Positions 1 to 8,991 of a stretch of 64,000 nucleotides of DNA are shown here, in pieces. Each line of letters begins with the position of its first letter. Position 1 is the first letter of the stretch. The notes beneath the pieces were generated by a model that saw nothing but the letters and a program-made list of their open reading frames with translations, was not told the origin of the DNA and made no database searches. The DNA comes from Ningiella ruwaisensis (GTDB taxonomy: Bacteria > Pseudomonadota > Gammaproteobacteria > Enterobacterales > Alteromonadaceae), in the NCBI RefSeq assembly GCF_004798935.1, contig NZ_RAHT01000001.1, positions 620,001 through 684,000 of the forward strand, read 5' to 3'. The position numbers and the translations under genes are program-made.

Positions 1-18
1 CAACGAACTAGCAAGACC

Positions 19-1734
19 ATGCTCAGCATCAAAGCGCGTAAAGGTGATAAATTTGCCCTGATTAAGGCCACATTTCTTGCTTGCGCATGCTTGTTTGTTG
101 CTGCATGCGGTAAACCTGCGCCCCATGGCGTGAACGCAATTACGTTTTGCTCCGAGAGTAATCCAGCTTCGTTCAATCCTCAACTCGATACGTCTAGCAC
201 AACAGCAGATGCCTCTGCCCATCAAATATACGACCGCTTGTTAGAGTTCAACCCAAGTGATGGACGCATTGAGCCAAGTCTCGCAAGCAGTTACTCAGTA
301 AGTGAAGATGGCCTGACCTATACCTTTCAGTTACGCAAGGATGTCAGTTTTCATGAAACTGATTATTTTACGCCTACACGCAACTTTAATGCAGATGATG
401 TGATTTTCAGCATCGAACGATGGCGAAATGCCGCTCATCCATACCATGATGTAAACGGCGGCTTTTATCCGTATTTTGATAGTTTACGACTGGATCAGCG
501 AATTAAAAGCGTCGAACGCATAAATGGTTACCGGGTTGAAATCACCCTGTTTAAACCAGACAGCTCATTTTTAGCGAATTTGGCCACCGACTTTGCCGTT
601 ATTTTGTCTGAAGAGTACGCCATAAAATTAATGACTGAAGGCCGGCCGGCTGAAATTGACAGACTACCTATTGGCACAGGCCCTTACAAATTTAGAGAGT
701 TTAGACAAAATCAATATATTCGATTTACAAGAAACGAAAATTACTTTTTACCAACTACTGGCCCCGATCAATTGGTGTTTGATATTACCAGCAAGGCCAG
801 TTTACGCATGGCCAAATTGATCACAGGCGAGTGTGATGCCGTTGCTTTTCCCTCTCAAAGCGACTTGGCCGTTATTGAAGAACGTACGGATCTTACCCTG
901 CTAGAAAAACCGGGATTAAATGTTGGCTTTTGGGCATTTAATGCCAGTAAAGCGCCTTTTGATAACCCAAAAGTGCGAACGGCGCTTGCTTTAGCTGTTG
1001 ATAAAACATCGTTGCTTGAGGCGGTATATTTAGGGCAGGCGACAAGAGCTAAGAGTTTGGTTCCCTCTGCTTCCTGGGCTTATCAGTCCAATGCCAGAGA
1101 GCTCGGTTATAACCCTGTTCGCGCCAGAGAACTTTTGGATGAAGCCGGTATACCTTACGATTTTTCTATGGACATCTGGGCTATGCCGGTGCAGCGAGCC
1201 TACAACCCTAATGCACTTAAGATGGCACAGCTAATTAAAAGCTATCTGGCGGATGTTGGTGTTCGAGTAAACATCATAAGCTATGATTGGAATATTTTCC
1301 GTGAAAACTTAAGGTTGGGACTACACGATTCAGTTCTTATTGGATGGAATGCTGACAACGGCGACCCTGACAATTTTTATCGACCACTTTTAACCTGCGA
1401 TGCCATTCCCTCGGGTACCAATCGTGCAATGTGGTGTAACAAGCAATATGATGCTTTAATCGAGCAAGCGCTTTTGACCGATGATTTTGAAGCGCGTACG
1501 CAAATTTATCATCAGGCAAATGCATTAATATTCGAACAAATGCCCTTAATGCCAATTGCCCATGCCTTTCAATATCAAGCCGTACGCAACGACATCGGCA
1601 ACATGCAAATAAACCCCTATGGCGGTATTCGATTTGACACGGTAGAAAGAATACGAAGAGGAGATAGCCAGACTTTTGAATTATCAATACAAACGCAAAA
1701 TGAAAATAAAGATGACGATGAGGATCGTAACTAA
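19..1734 (+). CDS. sapA: SapA-like periplasmic peptide-binding lipoprotein of an ABC importer
   Basis: A family 5 extracellular solute-binding protein of 571 aa, the normal length for the OppA/DppA/SapA group. The N-terminus is a lipoprotein signal ending in a VAAC lipobox at about residues 27-30, so the protein is probably tethered in the periplasm and hands peptides to the SapBC channel. The conserved SBP_bac_5 fold is visible throughout (IGTGPYKF near 213, the VRTALALAVDK block near 325). It is the first gene of a tight operon: its stop codon touches the ATG of the permease gene. In enteric bacteria Sap has been linked to antimicrobial-peptide resistance and to putrescine transport; which applies here is unknown. 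The start lies so close to the window edge that an upstream alternative cannot be excluded. The last ~25 residues are acidic and low complexity. Confidence 0.85.
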   Translation: MLSIKARKGDKFALIKATFLACACLFVAACGKPAPHGVNAITFCSESNPASFNPQLDTSSTTADASAHQIYDRLLEFNPSDGRIEPSLASSYSVSEDGLTYTFQLRKDVSFHETDYFTPTRNFNADDVIFSIERWRNAAHPYHDVNGGFYPYFDSLRLDQRIKSVERINGYRVEITLFKPDSSFLANLATDFAVILSEEYAIKLMTEGRPAEIDRLPIGTGPYKFREFRQNQYIRFTRNENYFLPTTGPDQLVFDITSKASLRMAKLITGECDAVAFPSQSDLAVIEERTDLTLLEKPGLNVGFWAFNASKAPFDNPKVRTALALAVDKTSLLEAVYLGQATRAKSLVPSASWAYQSNARELGYNPVRARELLDEAGIPYDFSMDIWAMPVQRAYNPNALKMAQLIKSYLADVGVRVNIISYDWNIFRENLRLGLHDSVLIGWNADNGDPDNFYRPLLTCDAIPSGTNRAMWCNKQYDALIEQALLTDDFEARTQIYHQANALIFEQMPLMPIAHAFQYQAVRNDIGNMQINPYGGIRFDTVERIRRGDSQTFELSIQTQNENKDDDEDRN

Positions 1735-2766
1735 ATGCTTAAGTTGCTAGTTCGTTATCTTAACTTGATGGTGTTGACCATTTTCGCGCTTGTGCTTTTG
1801 TCATTTTTCCTGCCTTTTTTATTTCCCGGAGATACGCTAACCAATATCTCTGGCATTGTTGCACAAAGCGCTGAACAAAGAGCTGCATTAGAAGGCGTAT
1901 ATCAGCTTGATAAGTCTGTTTTTCATCAGTTTGCGTTTTACATTGAAAGTCTGATAACTGGAAATTGGGGAATTAGTTTATCGGATCGGGCAAACTTATA
2001 TGATGATATACAGCTTGCTTTCCCTGCTACCTTGGAGCTTGTTGCTTATGCCTTATTTGTTTCGATAGTTATAGGGATTCCGCTCGGTTTTTTAAGCGGA
2101 TTAAAAAATCACAATCCGGCGGACTTCTCTGTTGTAACATTTAGTATCGTGGGCTATTCATTTCCGGTGTTCTGGTTAGCTTTGATTTTTATTACCATTT
2201 TCTGCCTGCAGTTAGAGTGGTTGCCCTTATCAGGGCGCATCGATTTACTATTTGATGTGCCCGTCAACACGGGTTTTATACTCATTGACATTGCCCTGTC
2301 TGATATCAGCAATAAATACGACGCGTATTTGGATGCTTTACGCCACCTGATCTTACCTACTGCGTCAGTGGCGATAGTGACTACTGCCTTATTTATTCGC
2401 TTTACCCGCCGCAGTATCATGGATGTAATGAAAAAAGACTACATTGTGGCAGCTAAGTCACGTGGTTTCACTCAAAGTCAGATATTCTTTAAACATGCGT
2501 TTAAAAATGCCTTGCTGCCTATTTTGCCAATGTTAGCGCTTCAAGTTTCAACCTTGATCACCAATGTCATGATTATCGAAACCATATTTTCGTGGCCTGG
2601 CGTGGGTCGCTGGCTAATTCAGGCGATTTATCAACAGGACTACCCTGCCATTCGTATTGGGATGCTCATTGTGTCATTATTTGTGATGAGCTTAACCATT
2701 ACTATCGAATTTATCACCCGTGCCATTGATCCGGCGCGTGAGCGAGCAGAAAGTGCAACGATTTAG
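1735..2766 (+). CDS. sapB: SapB-like ABC transporter permease
   Basis: Inner-membrane permease of the DppB/OppB/SapB family (BPD_transp_1), 343 aa. An N-terminal membrane helix (about residues 9-30) is followed by a periplasmic segment and five further hydrophobic helices. The EAA-type cytoplasmic loop that docks to the ATPases is present at about residues 238-256 (KDYIVAAKSRGFTQSQIFFK). The ATG follows directly on the sapA stop codon, and the 3' end overlaps the next gene, so translation is probably coupled. It forms the translocation channel with SapC. Confidence 0.85.
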   Translation: MLKLLVRYLNLMVLTIFALVLLSFFLPFLFPGDTLTNISGIVAQSAEQRAALEGVYQLDKSVFHQFAFYIESLITGNWGISLSDRANLYDDIQLAFPATLELVAYALFVSIVIGIPLGFLSGLKNHNPADFSVVTFSIVGYSFPVFWLALIFITIFCLQLEWLPLSGRIDLLFDVPVNTGFILIDIALSDISNKYDAYLDALRHLILPTASVAIVTTALFIRFTRRSIMDVMKKDYIVAAKSRGFTQSQIFFKHAFKNALLPILPMLALQVSTLITNVMIIETIFSWPGVGRWLIQAIYQQDYPAIRIGMLIVSLFVMSLTITIEFITRAIDPARERAESATI

Positions 2767-3646
2767 CCTGTATCAGGAAGAGTATCATCCTTCGCCGCTG
2801 ATAAACGTTTGGTTGGAGTTTAAGCGCAGCCACATCGCTTTGGCGGGCTTTATTTTGCTCGTGGTGTTTTTAATCATCGCGATTTTAGCGCCAATTCTTG
2901 CGCCTTATGATCCTCAGCTTCAAAATACGAATGCTATTTTATTGCCACCTGTATGGGAACCAAACGGAACCGTAGGACATTTGCTTGGCACTGATAGTTT
3001 AGGACGCGATGTGTTCTCCAGACTTTTATATGGAAGTCGCACAACGTTTGGAAGCTCCCTACTTATTGTTGTGATATCTGTATTTATCGGAGTGGGGCTA
3101 GGCGCATTAGCGGGCGTGTTAAGTGGCGTGCGCTCCAGCGTGGTCAATCACCTTCTAGACTCAATAATGTCTATTCCGACCTTACTCATTGCTATAGTGA
3201 TTGTTGCCATAATGGGTACCGGCTTGTTTAATGCAATGTTGGCTATCACCCTCGCCCTCATTCCCCAGTTTGTCCACCAGACCAGAACCTTTGTTCGCAG
3301 TGAACTACAAAAAGACTATGTTCTTCTGGATAGATTAGACGGTGCGTCTTCAATGCGTATTTTTACACATTCGATTTTACCGGGCATGGTCGAATTGATT
3401 GTTGTACAGGCAACTATAGCGCTCTCAGTTGCCATACTGGATATATCTGCTCTGGGCTTTTTAAACCTGGCCGCGCAAGATCCTTCCATTGAACTTGGCC
3501 AAACGCTATCGCAAGGTTTAGAAGTCGCCTATGTAGCGCCCTGGCTCATTATTTTACCTGGCTTGTTTATTTTCTTGATGGTGCTAAGTGTAAATGTGGT
3601 GGGTGAAGGCTTACGCTCTGCCTTACGAAACAGGTTGCAACACTAA
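2720..3646 (+). CDS. sapC: SapC-like ABC transporter permease
   Basis: Second channel subunit (DppC/OppC/SapC family), 308 aa. An N-terminal helix at about 34-56 is followed by the family motif LGTDSLGRDVFSRLLYGSRT and the BPD_transp_1 domain. The docking loop (LQKDYVLLDRLDGASSMRIF) is near residue 200. The longest frame starts at a GTG at 2720 and overlaps sapB by 47 nt; in-frame GTG codons at 2738 and 2753 are alternatives and none has a convincing Shine-Dalgarno sequence, so the N-terminus is uncertain by about 11 residues. The stop overlaps the sapD ATG by 1 nt. Confidence 0.83.
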   Translation: MPLIRRVSEQKVQRFSLYQEEYHPSPLINVWLEFKRSHIALAGFILLVVFLIIAILAPILAPYDPQLQNTNAILLPPVWEPNGTVGHLLGTDSLGRDVFSRLLYGSRTTFGSSLLIVVISVFIGVGLGALAGVLSGVRSSVVNHLLDSIMSIPTLLIAIVIVAIMGTGLFNAMLAITLALIPQFVHQTRTFVRSELQKDYVLLDRLDGASSMRIFTHSILPGMVELIVVQATIALSVAILDISALGFLNLAAQDPSIELGQTLSQGLEVAYVAPWLIILPGLFIFLMVLSVNVVGEGLRSALRNRLQH

Positions 3647-4704
3647 TGGCTTTACTTGAAATTAAAAATCTGACGCTATATATCGATACCGGCGATGATA
3701 CGACCGTCAAAGCCCTTGAAAAAGTGAATTTAACGCTGAACGAAGGTGAGATACGCGCGTTAGTAGGTGAGTCAGGCTCAGGAAAGAGTCTTGTTGTACG
3801 TTGCATCATTGGAGCAATCCCTGACTATTGGTCTATAAAGGCAGATCGCATTACCTATAATGGGCAAGACTTACTGAACATGAGTTACGAAAAACGTCGT
3901 CAAATCATGCGCAGGGAAATTGCGGTTGTATTTCAGGAGCCCACTTCCTCGCTCGACCCATCAGTAACGATTGGCGAACAGATTGAAGAAAGTATTCCGC
4001 CAGAATTTATCGATAAAGGCTGGTTTTGGGAAAAAAACAGGCAACGCAAACAAATTGCAATTGGCCTTATTCATAAAGTTGGCATCAGAGATCATGCCAG
4101 GTATTTAAACGCCTACCCTCACGAAATTCCAAAAGACGTGAGTCAAAAAATCATGATTGCAATGGCGCTTGCGTCAGAGCCTAAAATATTGATTGCCGAT
4201 GACTCCACTCGAGGCATGGAAAGTACAACAAAAACCCAAATTTTGCGGCTTTTGGTAAAATTAAATAAAACCAAAAAACTCGCCATTTTATTTGTAAGCC
4301 ACGATTTATTGGCCATCACCAGTATCGCCCAAAGCATGACCGTTTTATATTGCGGACAAACCGTAGAATCAGGCAAAACACGCTCATTGCTAAAGCGCCC
4401 CTTACATCCCTACACCAAAGCACTTTTAGACAGTGCACCGAGCTTTCAAGTATCGCTTGCACCCAAGTCACCTTTAGTAGCGCTCGATGGCACCATTCCA
4501 ACTTTACAGCATTTGCCGGCAGGCTGCAGACTCGGCCCTCGATGCCCTAACGCCAGAAAAGAATGCGTTCAAGTACCGGCTCCTCGTTCAATTCAGGAGC
4601 ATACATACAGTTGCCACTTCCCTCTTCATATGCCTGAAAAGCTTTCAACCAAGCCACCACGGATGGCGCAGGGTTTGACGGCAACATCGTATGAGGATGA
4701 TTAA
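3646..4704 (+). CDS. sapD: SapD-like ABC ATPase with degenerate catalytic motifs
   Basis: ATPase of the Opp/Dpp/Sap peptide importer family, 352 aa, including the C-terminal oligopeptide-transporter extension with its Cys-rich segment (PAGCRLGPRCPNARKEC near 288-304). Walker A (GESGSGKS, residues 41-48), the Q-loop Gln97 and the H-loop (VSHD, His219) are intact. The ABC signature, normally LSGGQ-like, reads IPKDVSQK at 161-168, and Walker B ends ILIADD, so Asp186 stands where the catalytic Glu is expected; the DEPT and D-loop motifs are also altered (DDSTRGMES). From family knowledge this implies weak or no hydrolysis at this subunit, with SapF as the more canonical partner. The reading frame is intact and the gene sits normally in its operon, so it does not look like a pseudogene. 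Confidence 0.82.
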   Translation: MALLEIKNLTLYIDTGDDTTVKALEKVNLTLNEGEIRALVGESGSGKSLVVRCIIGAIPDYWSIKADRITYNGQDLLNMSYEKRRQIMRREIAVVFQEPTSSLDPSVTIGEQIEESIPPEFIDKGWFWEKNRQRKQIAIGLIHKVGIRDHARYLNAYPHEIPKDVSQKIMIAMALASEPKILIADDSTRGMESTTKTQILRLLVKLNKTKKLAILFVSHDLLAITSIAQSMTVLYCGQTVESGKTRSLLKRPLHPYTKALLDSAPSFQVSLAPKSPLVALDGTIPTLQHLPAGCRLGPRCPNARKECVQVPAPRSIQEHTYSCHFPLHMPEKLSTKPPRMAQGLTATSYEDD

Positions 4705-4706
4705 AC

Positions 4707-5480
4707 ATGACTAAAATTCTTAGTGTTAAGGACATTCGATACACCCACACAGTAAAACGCGGTGTGTTTAGTCCACTTCAGGTTTTTGAGCTGGGTCCAA
4801 TCAGTTTTGATATGCACAGCGGTGAGACCATCGCGATTATTGGCAACAACGGCAGTGGTAAAAGTCTGTTAGCTAAAGCATTAGCGGGTGCAATTAGTAT
4901 AGACTCAGGCACTATCGAAATTGATACTGAAGCCAAGCATGCGCAAGCCGTACGAATGATATTGCAGCACAGCAAAGATGCATTAAACCCTGCGCTTTCT
5001 ATCGGTAGTATACTTACGCAAACTCTTACGCTAAATACGCAATTAAGCGAACATCAAAAGCGCGAGAAAATCGAAGAAACGCTAGTACGCGTGGGCCTGC
5101 TCCGCGAGCATTATTATTTCTACAGGCACATGCTTTCAGATGGTCAGCAGCAACGCGTTGCGTTAGCAAGAGCCTTATTGCTCGACCCTAAAATCATTGT
5201 GGCAGACGAACCTTTTGCTGCGCTTGACCCGTCAGTACGCTCGCAAACCATTAATTTAATACTCAAGCTGCAAAAAGAACTGGGCCTGGGTTTTGTGTTT
5301 ATTTCGCACAATATTGGAATTGTGCGACATATTAGCGATAGAGTACTTGTGATGGATAAGGGTAAGGTCATTGAACAAGGCCCAACCAAAGATGTATTTA
5401 TTGACCCGCAAGAGCCTTTGACACAAAAATTGATTCAGTCGCATTTTGCAATGGTAGAAAAGCATTTTGCGAATTTGTGA
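4707..5480 (+). CDS. sapF: SapF-like ABC ATPase
   Basis: Second ATPase of the importer, 257 aa, close to the ~268 aa usual for SapF. Walker A (GNNGSGKS, 46-53), a signature of LSDGQ type (143-147), Walker B with catalytic Glu168 (IIVADEP) and a switch histidine (ISHN near 199) are all present. It pairs with SapD, whose own signature and catalytic Glu are degenerate, so this subunit carries the more canonical motifs. It begins 2 nt after the sapD stop and is the last gene of the operon; a strong stem-loop follows about 50 nt downstream. Confidence 0.83.
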   Translation: MTKILSVKDIRYTHTVKRGVFSPLQVFELGPISFDMHSGETIAIIGNNGSGKSLLAKALAGAISIDSGTIEIDTEAKHAQAVRMILQHSKDALNPALSIGSILTQTLTLNTQLSEHQKREKIEETLVRVGLLREHYYFYRHMLSDGQQQRVALARALLLDPKIIVADEPFAALDPSVRSQTINLILKLQKELGLGFVFISHNIGIVRHISDRVLVMDKGKVIEQGPTKDVFIDPQEPLTQKLIQSHFAMVEKHFANL

Positions 5481-5532
5481 CCAGCGCTTTAAATATGCCA
5501 AATAAGGGGCTTTCGTTTACCCGTAAAATAAG

Positions 5533-5557
5533 AAAAGCCCGCGTTAAGCGGGCTTTT
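5533..5557. terminator. Bidirectional intrinsic terminator between sapF and the pilin gene
   Basis: A perfect 10-bp stem (AAAAGCCCGC / GCGGGCTTTT) with a 5-nt loop, flanked by A and T runs on both sides. It lies between two convergent transcription units and can end either. Confidence 0.85.
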
Positions 5558-5574
5558 GAATGACGTCGTACAAA

Positions 5575-5596
5575 CGCATTTAAACGTTTAAATGCG
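5575..5596. terminator. 22-bp perfect palindrome just after the pilin stop codon
   Basis: The two arms CGCATTTAAAC and GTTTAAATGCG form a perfect 22-bp palindrome 2 nt beyond the stop codon of the - strand DUF4402 gene. It could be a 3'-end stabilising hairpin or a first terminator for that gene, but it is AT-rich and lacks a long U tract. Confidence 0.45.
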
Positions 5597-5598
5597 GT

Positions 5599-6225
5599 TT
5601 AGTAGTCTACTGTTACTGTGTAAGAACCTGAATAAGCACCATCACCATAAGTAACGTCGGTCAATGCAGTAGTAATTTTACCACCCATTTTAAAGCCAAC
5701 GGCACCAGTAGCATCAGTAATCATATTTGAAGTTCCAGACTGATCATAGGCGTCACCGTCGTTTGTACCACCAACAATTTCAAAGTTGGTCGCCGCAACA
5801 GATAAAGTAAAGGTCGCGCCTGGAGAAGCCGGATTAGTTAGGGTTGCCGTAGGGAGCGCACTTACTTTCAAAGCTGTAAATGGAGCAGCGCCGGTAATCG
5901 CATATTCAGCCGGAGCACCTGCTAAAATTTCAACAAAACTAGCTTCTGATGTACCTGTGCCGTCAACACCATCAACTAAATCGGCGGGGTTGCCATTAGC
6001 AAAAATTTCTGCAGAAGCACCAGTGGTGAAATCGTTTGTACCATCGTGAGCATACTGGACTCGATATGTACCAAAATCAATTGGCGCAACTTCTTGTAAA
6101 GTAAATGCGTTAGAAACAGTTACTGTGGCGACTGAATTAACAGACTCTTGTGCGAAAGCTTGCGAAGCCCCTAATGATAGTGATGTCGCAACTAACGCGA
6201 TGTATAATTGATTGCGTTTAAACAT
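5599..6225 (-). CDS. DUF4402 domain pilin-like major subunit
   Basis: A 208-residue secreted protein with a clear signal peptide (MFKRNQLYIALVATS...AFAQ, cleavage near residue 24). The start at 6225 is preferred over a longer frame to 6318 because it has a GGAG ribosome-binding site and puts the signal peptide first. The mature part is Ala/Thr/Gly/Val-rich, has no cysteine, and matches the DUF4402 pattern (FTLQEVAPIDFGTYRV near the N-terminus; GAVGFKMGGKI and a YxGSYTVTVDY-type C-terminus). The alternating beta-strand ending on an aromatic residue resembles subunits assembled by donor-strand exchange. It is the last gene of the usher-like operon, after a 173-nt gap from the chaperone gene, which may allow separate expression as the abundant subunit. 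Confidence 0.7.
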   Translation of the reverse strand: MFKRNQLYIALVATSLSLGASQAFAQESVNSVATVTVSNAFTLQEVAPIDFGTYRVQYAHDGTNDFTTGASAEIFANGNPADLVDGVDGTGTSEASFVEILAGAPAEYAITGAAPFTALKVSALPTATLTNPASPGATFTLSVAATNFEIVGGTNDGDAYDQSGTSNMITDATGAVGFKMGGKITTALTDVTYGDGAYSGSYTVTVDY

Positions 6226-6398
6226 GGAATTCTCCGATTGTTTTGAAAAATCTACGACACAGAAACGCAAGGAGACTCGCGACCTCTCTGTCTCTAACAA
6301 AGCAACTTTGCTTTGCAAAGGTTATTCAATCTAACCTACATGATTGTTATCGCCATGCTTTTAAAAAACATTAGAGACAATTTAAAAAAAACTTTCAT

Positions 6399-7211
6399 TT
6401 ATAGTTGTATTTGCTTCTCAGCAAAGATGACACCAGCATTTTCGGCTTGTCCTTCAAATTGCAATTTTAGAATACCTGAAATACTCTGAGGCGCTTCTAG
6501 CCATGTCAATTTCGCATTATATTCATTAGCCTCACCAAACACATTTACTCCGTTAAGCACAGCTACCTGCGAAAAGTTGTCAACACCTTCAGGCTTGAAA
6601 AAAGCATTGATTCTGCCATATGCCGAAAAGTCGCCCAACTTGTCTAAGCCAACATTCAGGTCTGCAAACTTATCACCCTCCTCAGGTGTTTGTGCAACCT
6701 CAATGTTCGTTATTGAAAAGTTCGGCGTTTCGTATCCAATATTCATCATTACCGGAATTGAATAACTTACAAGCACATGCAATTTCATTGAAATACCCTC
6801 TTCCGGAGCTTCAACTTCTTCCTCTGGAGGTAGAGCAGTAAAAAGTAGATGCGAGCGATATTCACCGCGAGGCATACCCGCTTTCCGCCTAGCCATAATT
6901 TTTACAACTTGACGCTCGCCCGGCTCTAGTCTGACCTGCCGAGGTGAAAAGCGCATATAATCACTAGCCTTATTTCGGCCTTGGGCTTCTTCCTCGCTCA
7001 GTATTTTATATCCACCAGTTGGAAGTTGCTGGTATTCTTTCCATTCAATTCGATAAGATCGCGGTTTGTTTCCTGCGTTTACTAACACCACCTGTTGAGT
7101 ACGATCTCGATCAGAAAATACGACTCGTTTAGGGGTTACCAATAAATTAGCATGACTTAATATACTGCTCGTAAGTAAAACGGCTAAGACAAAGCATTGC
7201 AAAAGTTTCAT
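6399..7211 (-). CDS. Periplasmic fimbrial chaperone (PapD-like)
   Basis: A 270-aa protein with an N-terminal signal peptide ending at SHA (about residue 21). The first immunoglobulin-like domain carries the hallmarks of PapD/FimC chaperones: LLVTPKRVVFSDRDRTQQVVL at the start, an RSYRIEW strand, and RFSPRQVRLEPGERQVVKIM in the position of the conserved G1 subunit-binding region. The second domain is more divergent. In known chaperone-usher systems this protein folds pilin subunits in the periplasm and delivers them to the outer-membrane usher. It lies 11 nt downstream of one DUF4402 gene and upstream of another, its likely clients. Confidence 0.8.
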   Translation of the reverse strand: MKLLQCFVLAVLLTSSILSHANLLVTPKRVVFSDRDRTQQVVLVNAGNKPRSYRIEWKEYQQLPTGGYKILSEEEAQGRNKASDYMRFSPRQVRLEPGERQVVKIMARRKAGMPRGEYRSHLLFTALPPEEEVEAPEEGISMKLHVLVSYSIPVMMNIGYETPNFSITNIEVAQTPEEGDKFADLNVGLDKLGDFSAYGRINAFFKPEGVDNFSQVAVLNGVNVFGEANEYNAKLTWLEAPQSISGILKLQFEGQAENAGVIFAEKQIQL

Positions 7212-7222
7212 TATTTGTACCT

Positions 7223-7687
7223 CTAATATAAAAATGTAACTTGATAGTTAATTCGATAGTCGGTTTGCGCAAAATTTAGCGAGCCATTACCTGACGTACT
7301 AAGTTTTGCTCCAATTTTTATTTCTGCTTCTCCGTTTGCATCAGCGACTACATATTCAGCGCTTTCGATTAAGGAAAAAGTTAAGGTTTCAGGAGAACTA
7401 GTAAGAGGCGACATTTGTGTCGCACTATGCGATATGGCAATACTCACGCCTGTATTTGGAGCCAAGCCATCTATTAAAAAATGTGCGGGCTGAGGAGGGA
7501 TCACAACTCGAAAATGTGAAGTACTGGTAACATTCCCGAATTTATCAACAATAATATCGCCTACGGAGCTATTATCTACTAGCGCAATTGTTCCAAAATT
7601 TAAGCTTTGCAGTTCAGTGATATTCGCTTGGGTGCAACCTGAATATACGCAGCCAATTAGGAAAGTTAAAAACCTCATCTGTTTCAC
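7223..7687 (-). CDS. DUF4402 domain minor subunit or tip-like protein
   Basis: A 154-aa secreted protein, signal peptide at residues 1-21 (cleavage near QA-N). The mature part shows the same DUF4402 features as the larger pilin-like protein at the operon end: LQSLNFGTIAL at the N-terminus, GEAEIKIGAKL in the middle, and a YRINYQVTFLY C-terminal strand. Its start codon overlaps the preceding gene's stop by 4 nt, suggesting coupled translation. Being smaller and upstream of the chaperone gene, it may be a minor or initiating subunit; that role is inference. Confidence 0.65.
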   Translation of the reverse strand: MKQMRFLTFLIGCVYSGCTQANITELQSLNFGTIALVDNSSVGDIIVDKFGNVTSTSHFRVVIPPQPAHFLIDGLAPNTGVSIAISHSATQMSPLTSSPETLTFSLIESAEYVVADANGEAEIKIGAKLSTSGNGSLNFAQTDYRINYQVTFLY

Positions 7688-8916
7688 AATATTGCTTTTC
7701 CTTCGAACTTAATGACTCTGCAATATGCCCCTTGCTTGTCAAATAGTGAACAACGTGCTTCAGCACTTTGCTTATTTATAAAACCACCGATCCGTAAACT
7801 ATAATATTCTTTAGAACTGACCGTCACTTTATCAACTGCCGGTATTAGTCCGCATACGTACTGCTTGTATTGTCTAGAGATCTCAGACCACCCTTTTTCT
7901 AGCATTAGTTCGCTTGAATATGAGGCTAGATGAAGTGCGTATCCCTGACCAGGTATTGTGGCAGCCGGTTCGCAGGTTTTGTCTGTTTGCGATTTGACCT
8001 GGTTATTATCTCTAGTTAAACGGGAAAATTTACTATCAATTGAACTTATGGAGCTTTTATCAAGCGTATGAATATTGGATTTCGTTGCATCAGTAGGTGG
8101 TCGCGTAGCGTTTTTAAGGTTTTTAGTTGTAATTGAGCTTGAAAGACTAGCTGCATAAGTAGTTAGCTGTGGCTTTATATTCGTTTTGCTCGCATTTTGC
8201 CTGTCGACATTTACATTAGCTATGTTGCGATTTTGTGTTTCTGTGTCCTTCAAATAGTTGGGAACAGAAGCAACGGCGCTTACCGTCAGTTCATTTTCTT
8301 TCTTACTTTCAGAAAGGCTTAATTCCAGATCGTCTGCAACGGTTTCAACGGCCAACTCAAGTGAGGGTACAACCGATCGAGTCTCTTGTGTTGGTGATAT
8401 CACTTTTTTAGGACTTTCTGTCTCTAGTATTGCCAATTCAAGTTCTTCTAGCAATTGCTCGTCCGCAAAAACAGATTCCTCTTTTAATTTTTTAACTTCT
8501 TCTGGCGTGTCACTAAAATTTTCAGTCAAATCCTGCGATTCATCAAAACTCATGGTTTCAAATGCGTTTAGCTTTTCTTGCGATTGAACAAGTTGCTGAA
8601 GAGAAGCTGTGCTCGGAAGCGGCTTAGCCGCATTTTCGATATTTTCAAGAAAATATTTTAAGTCAGACTCAAGAGCAATAAGACTAACTAAAGCAGGCTT
8701 CATTGCCTCCCACTCTTGTGCGAGTGAAGTGAACTTTTGTTGCTCACTTATGTTGTCAATCTCGGCAATACTGTTTTGAAGTTTTGCATCGTCTGACTTT
8801 TCGGTCGTAACGCAAGAAGCGAGAACCGTAAGACTAATGATTGCAAAAAATAGGTTTAATATTCTTAAGCACATAGCATGGTCATATTTTTGACTGAAAA
8901 ATTTTAATATATGCAA
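7684..8916 (-). CDS. SPOR-domain lipoprotein of the usher-like operon
   Basis: A 410-residue protein with a lipoprotein signal (hydrophobic stretch then LASC, Cys at about 35). If translation begins at the internal ATG at 8874 the signal peptide has a more ordinary length; neither start has a good ribosome site. Residues ~40-310 are acidic, Ser/Glu-rich and low complexity with coiled-coil-like stretches (ETESPKK, LELAVETVADDLELSLSESKKE). The last ~85 residues resemble a SPOR domain (GYALHLASYSS ... YYSLRIGGFINKQSAEARC), which in other proteins binds peptidoglycan or forms protein contacts. Placed between the usher-like gene and the subunit genes, it probably anchors or aligns the secretion machine; this is inference. 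Confidence 0.6.
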   Translation of the reverse strand: MHILKFFSQKYDHAMCLRILNLFFAIISLTVLASCVTTEKSDDAKLQNSIAEIDNISEQQKFTSLAQEWEAMKPALVSLIALESDLKYFLENIENAAKPLPSTASLQQLVQSQEKLNAFETMSFDESQDLTENFSDTPEEVKKLKEESVFADEQLLEELELAILETESPKKVISPTQETRSVVPSLELAVETVADDLELSLSESKKENELTVSAVASVPNYLKDTETQNRNIANVNVDRQNASKTNIKPQLTTYAASLSSSITTKNLKNATRPPTDATKSNIHTLDKSSISSIDSKFSRLTRDNNQVKSQTDKTCEPAATIPGQGYALHLASYSSELMLEKGWSEISRQYKQYVCGLIPAVDKVTVSSKEYYSLRIGGFINKQSAEARCSLFDKQGAYCRVIKFEGKAIL

Positions 8917-8991
8917 TTAGCAAAATACGAACCAGTTAAGCAAAACAAGAGCCGGTTTAACGCATCCAGTGCTTTAACTTATGATTTGTTC

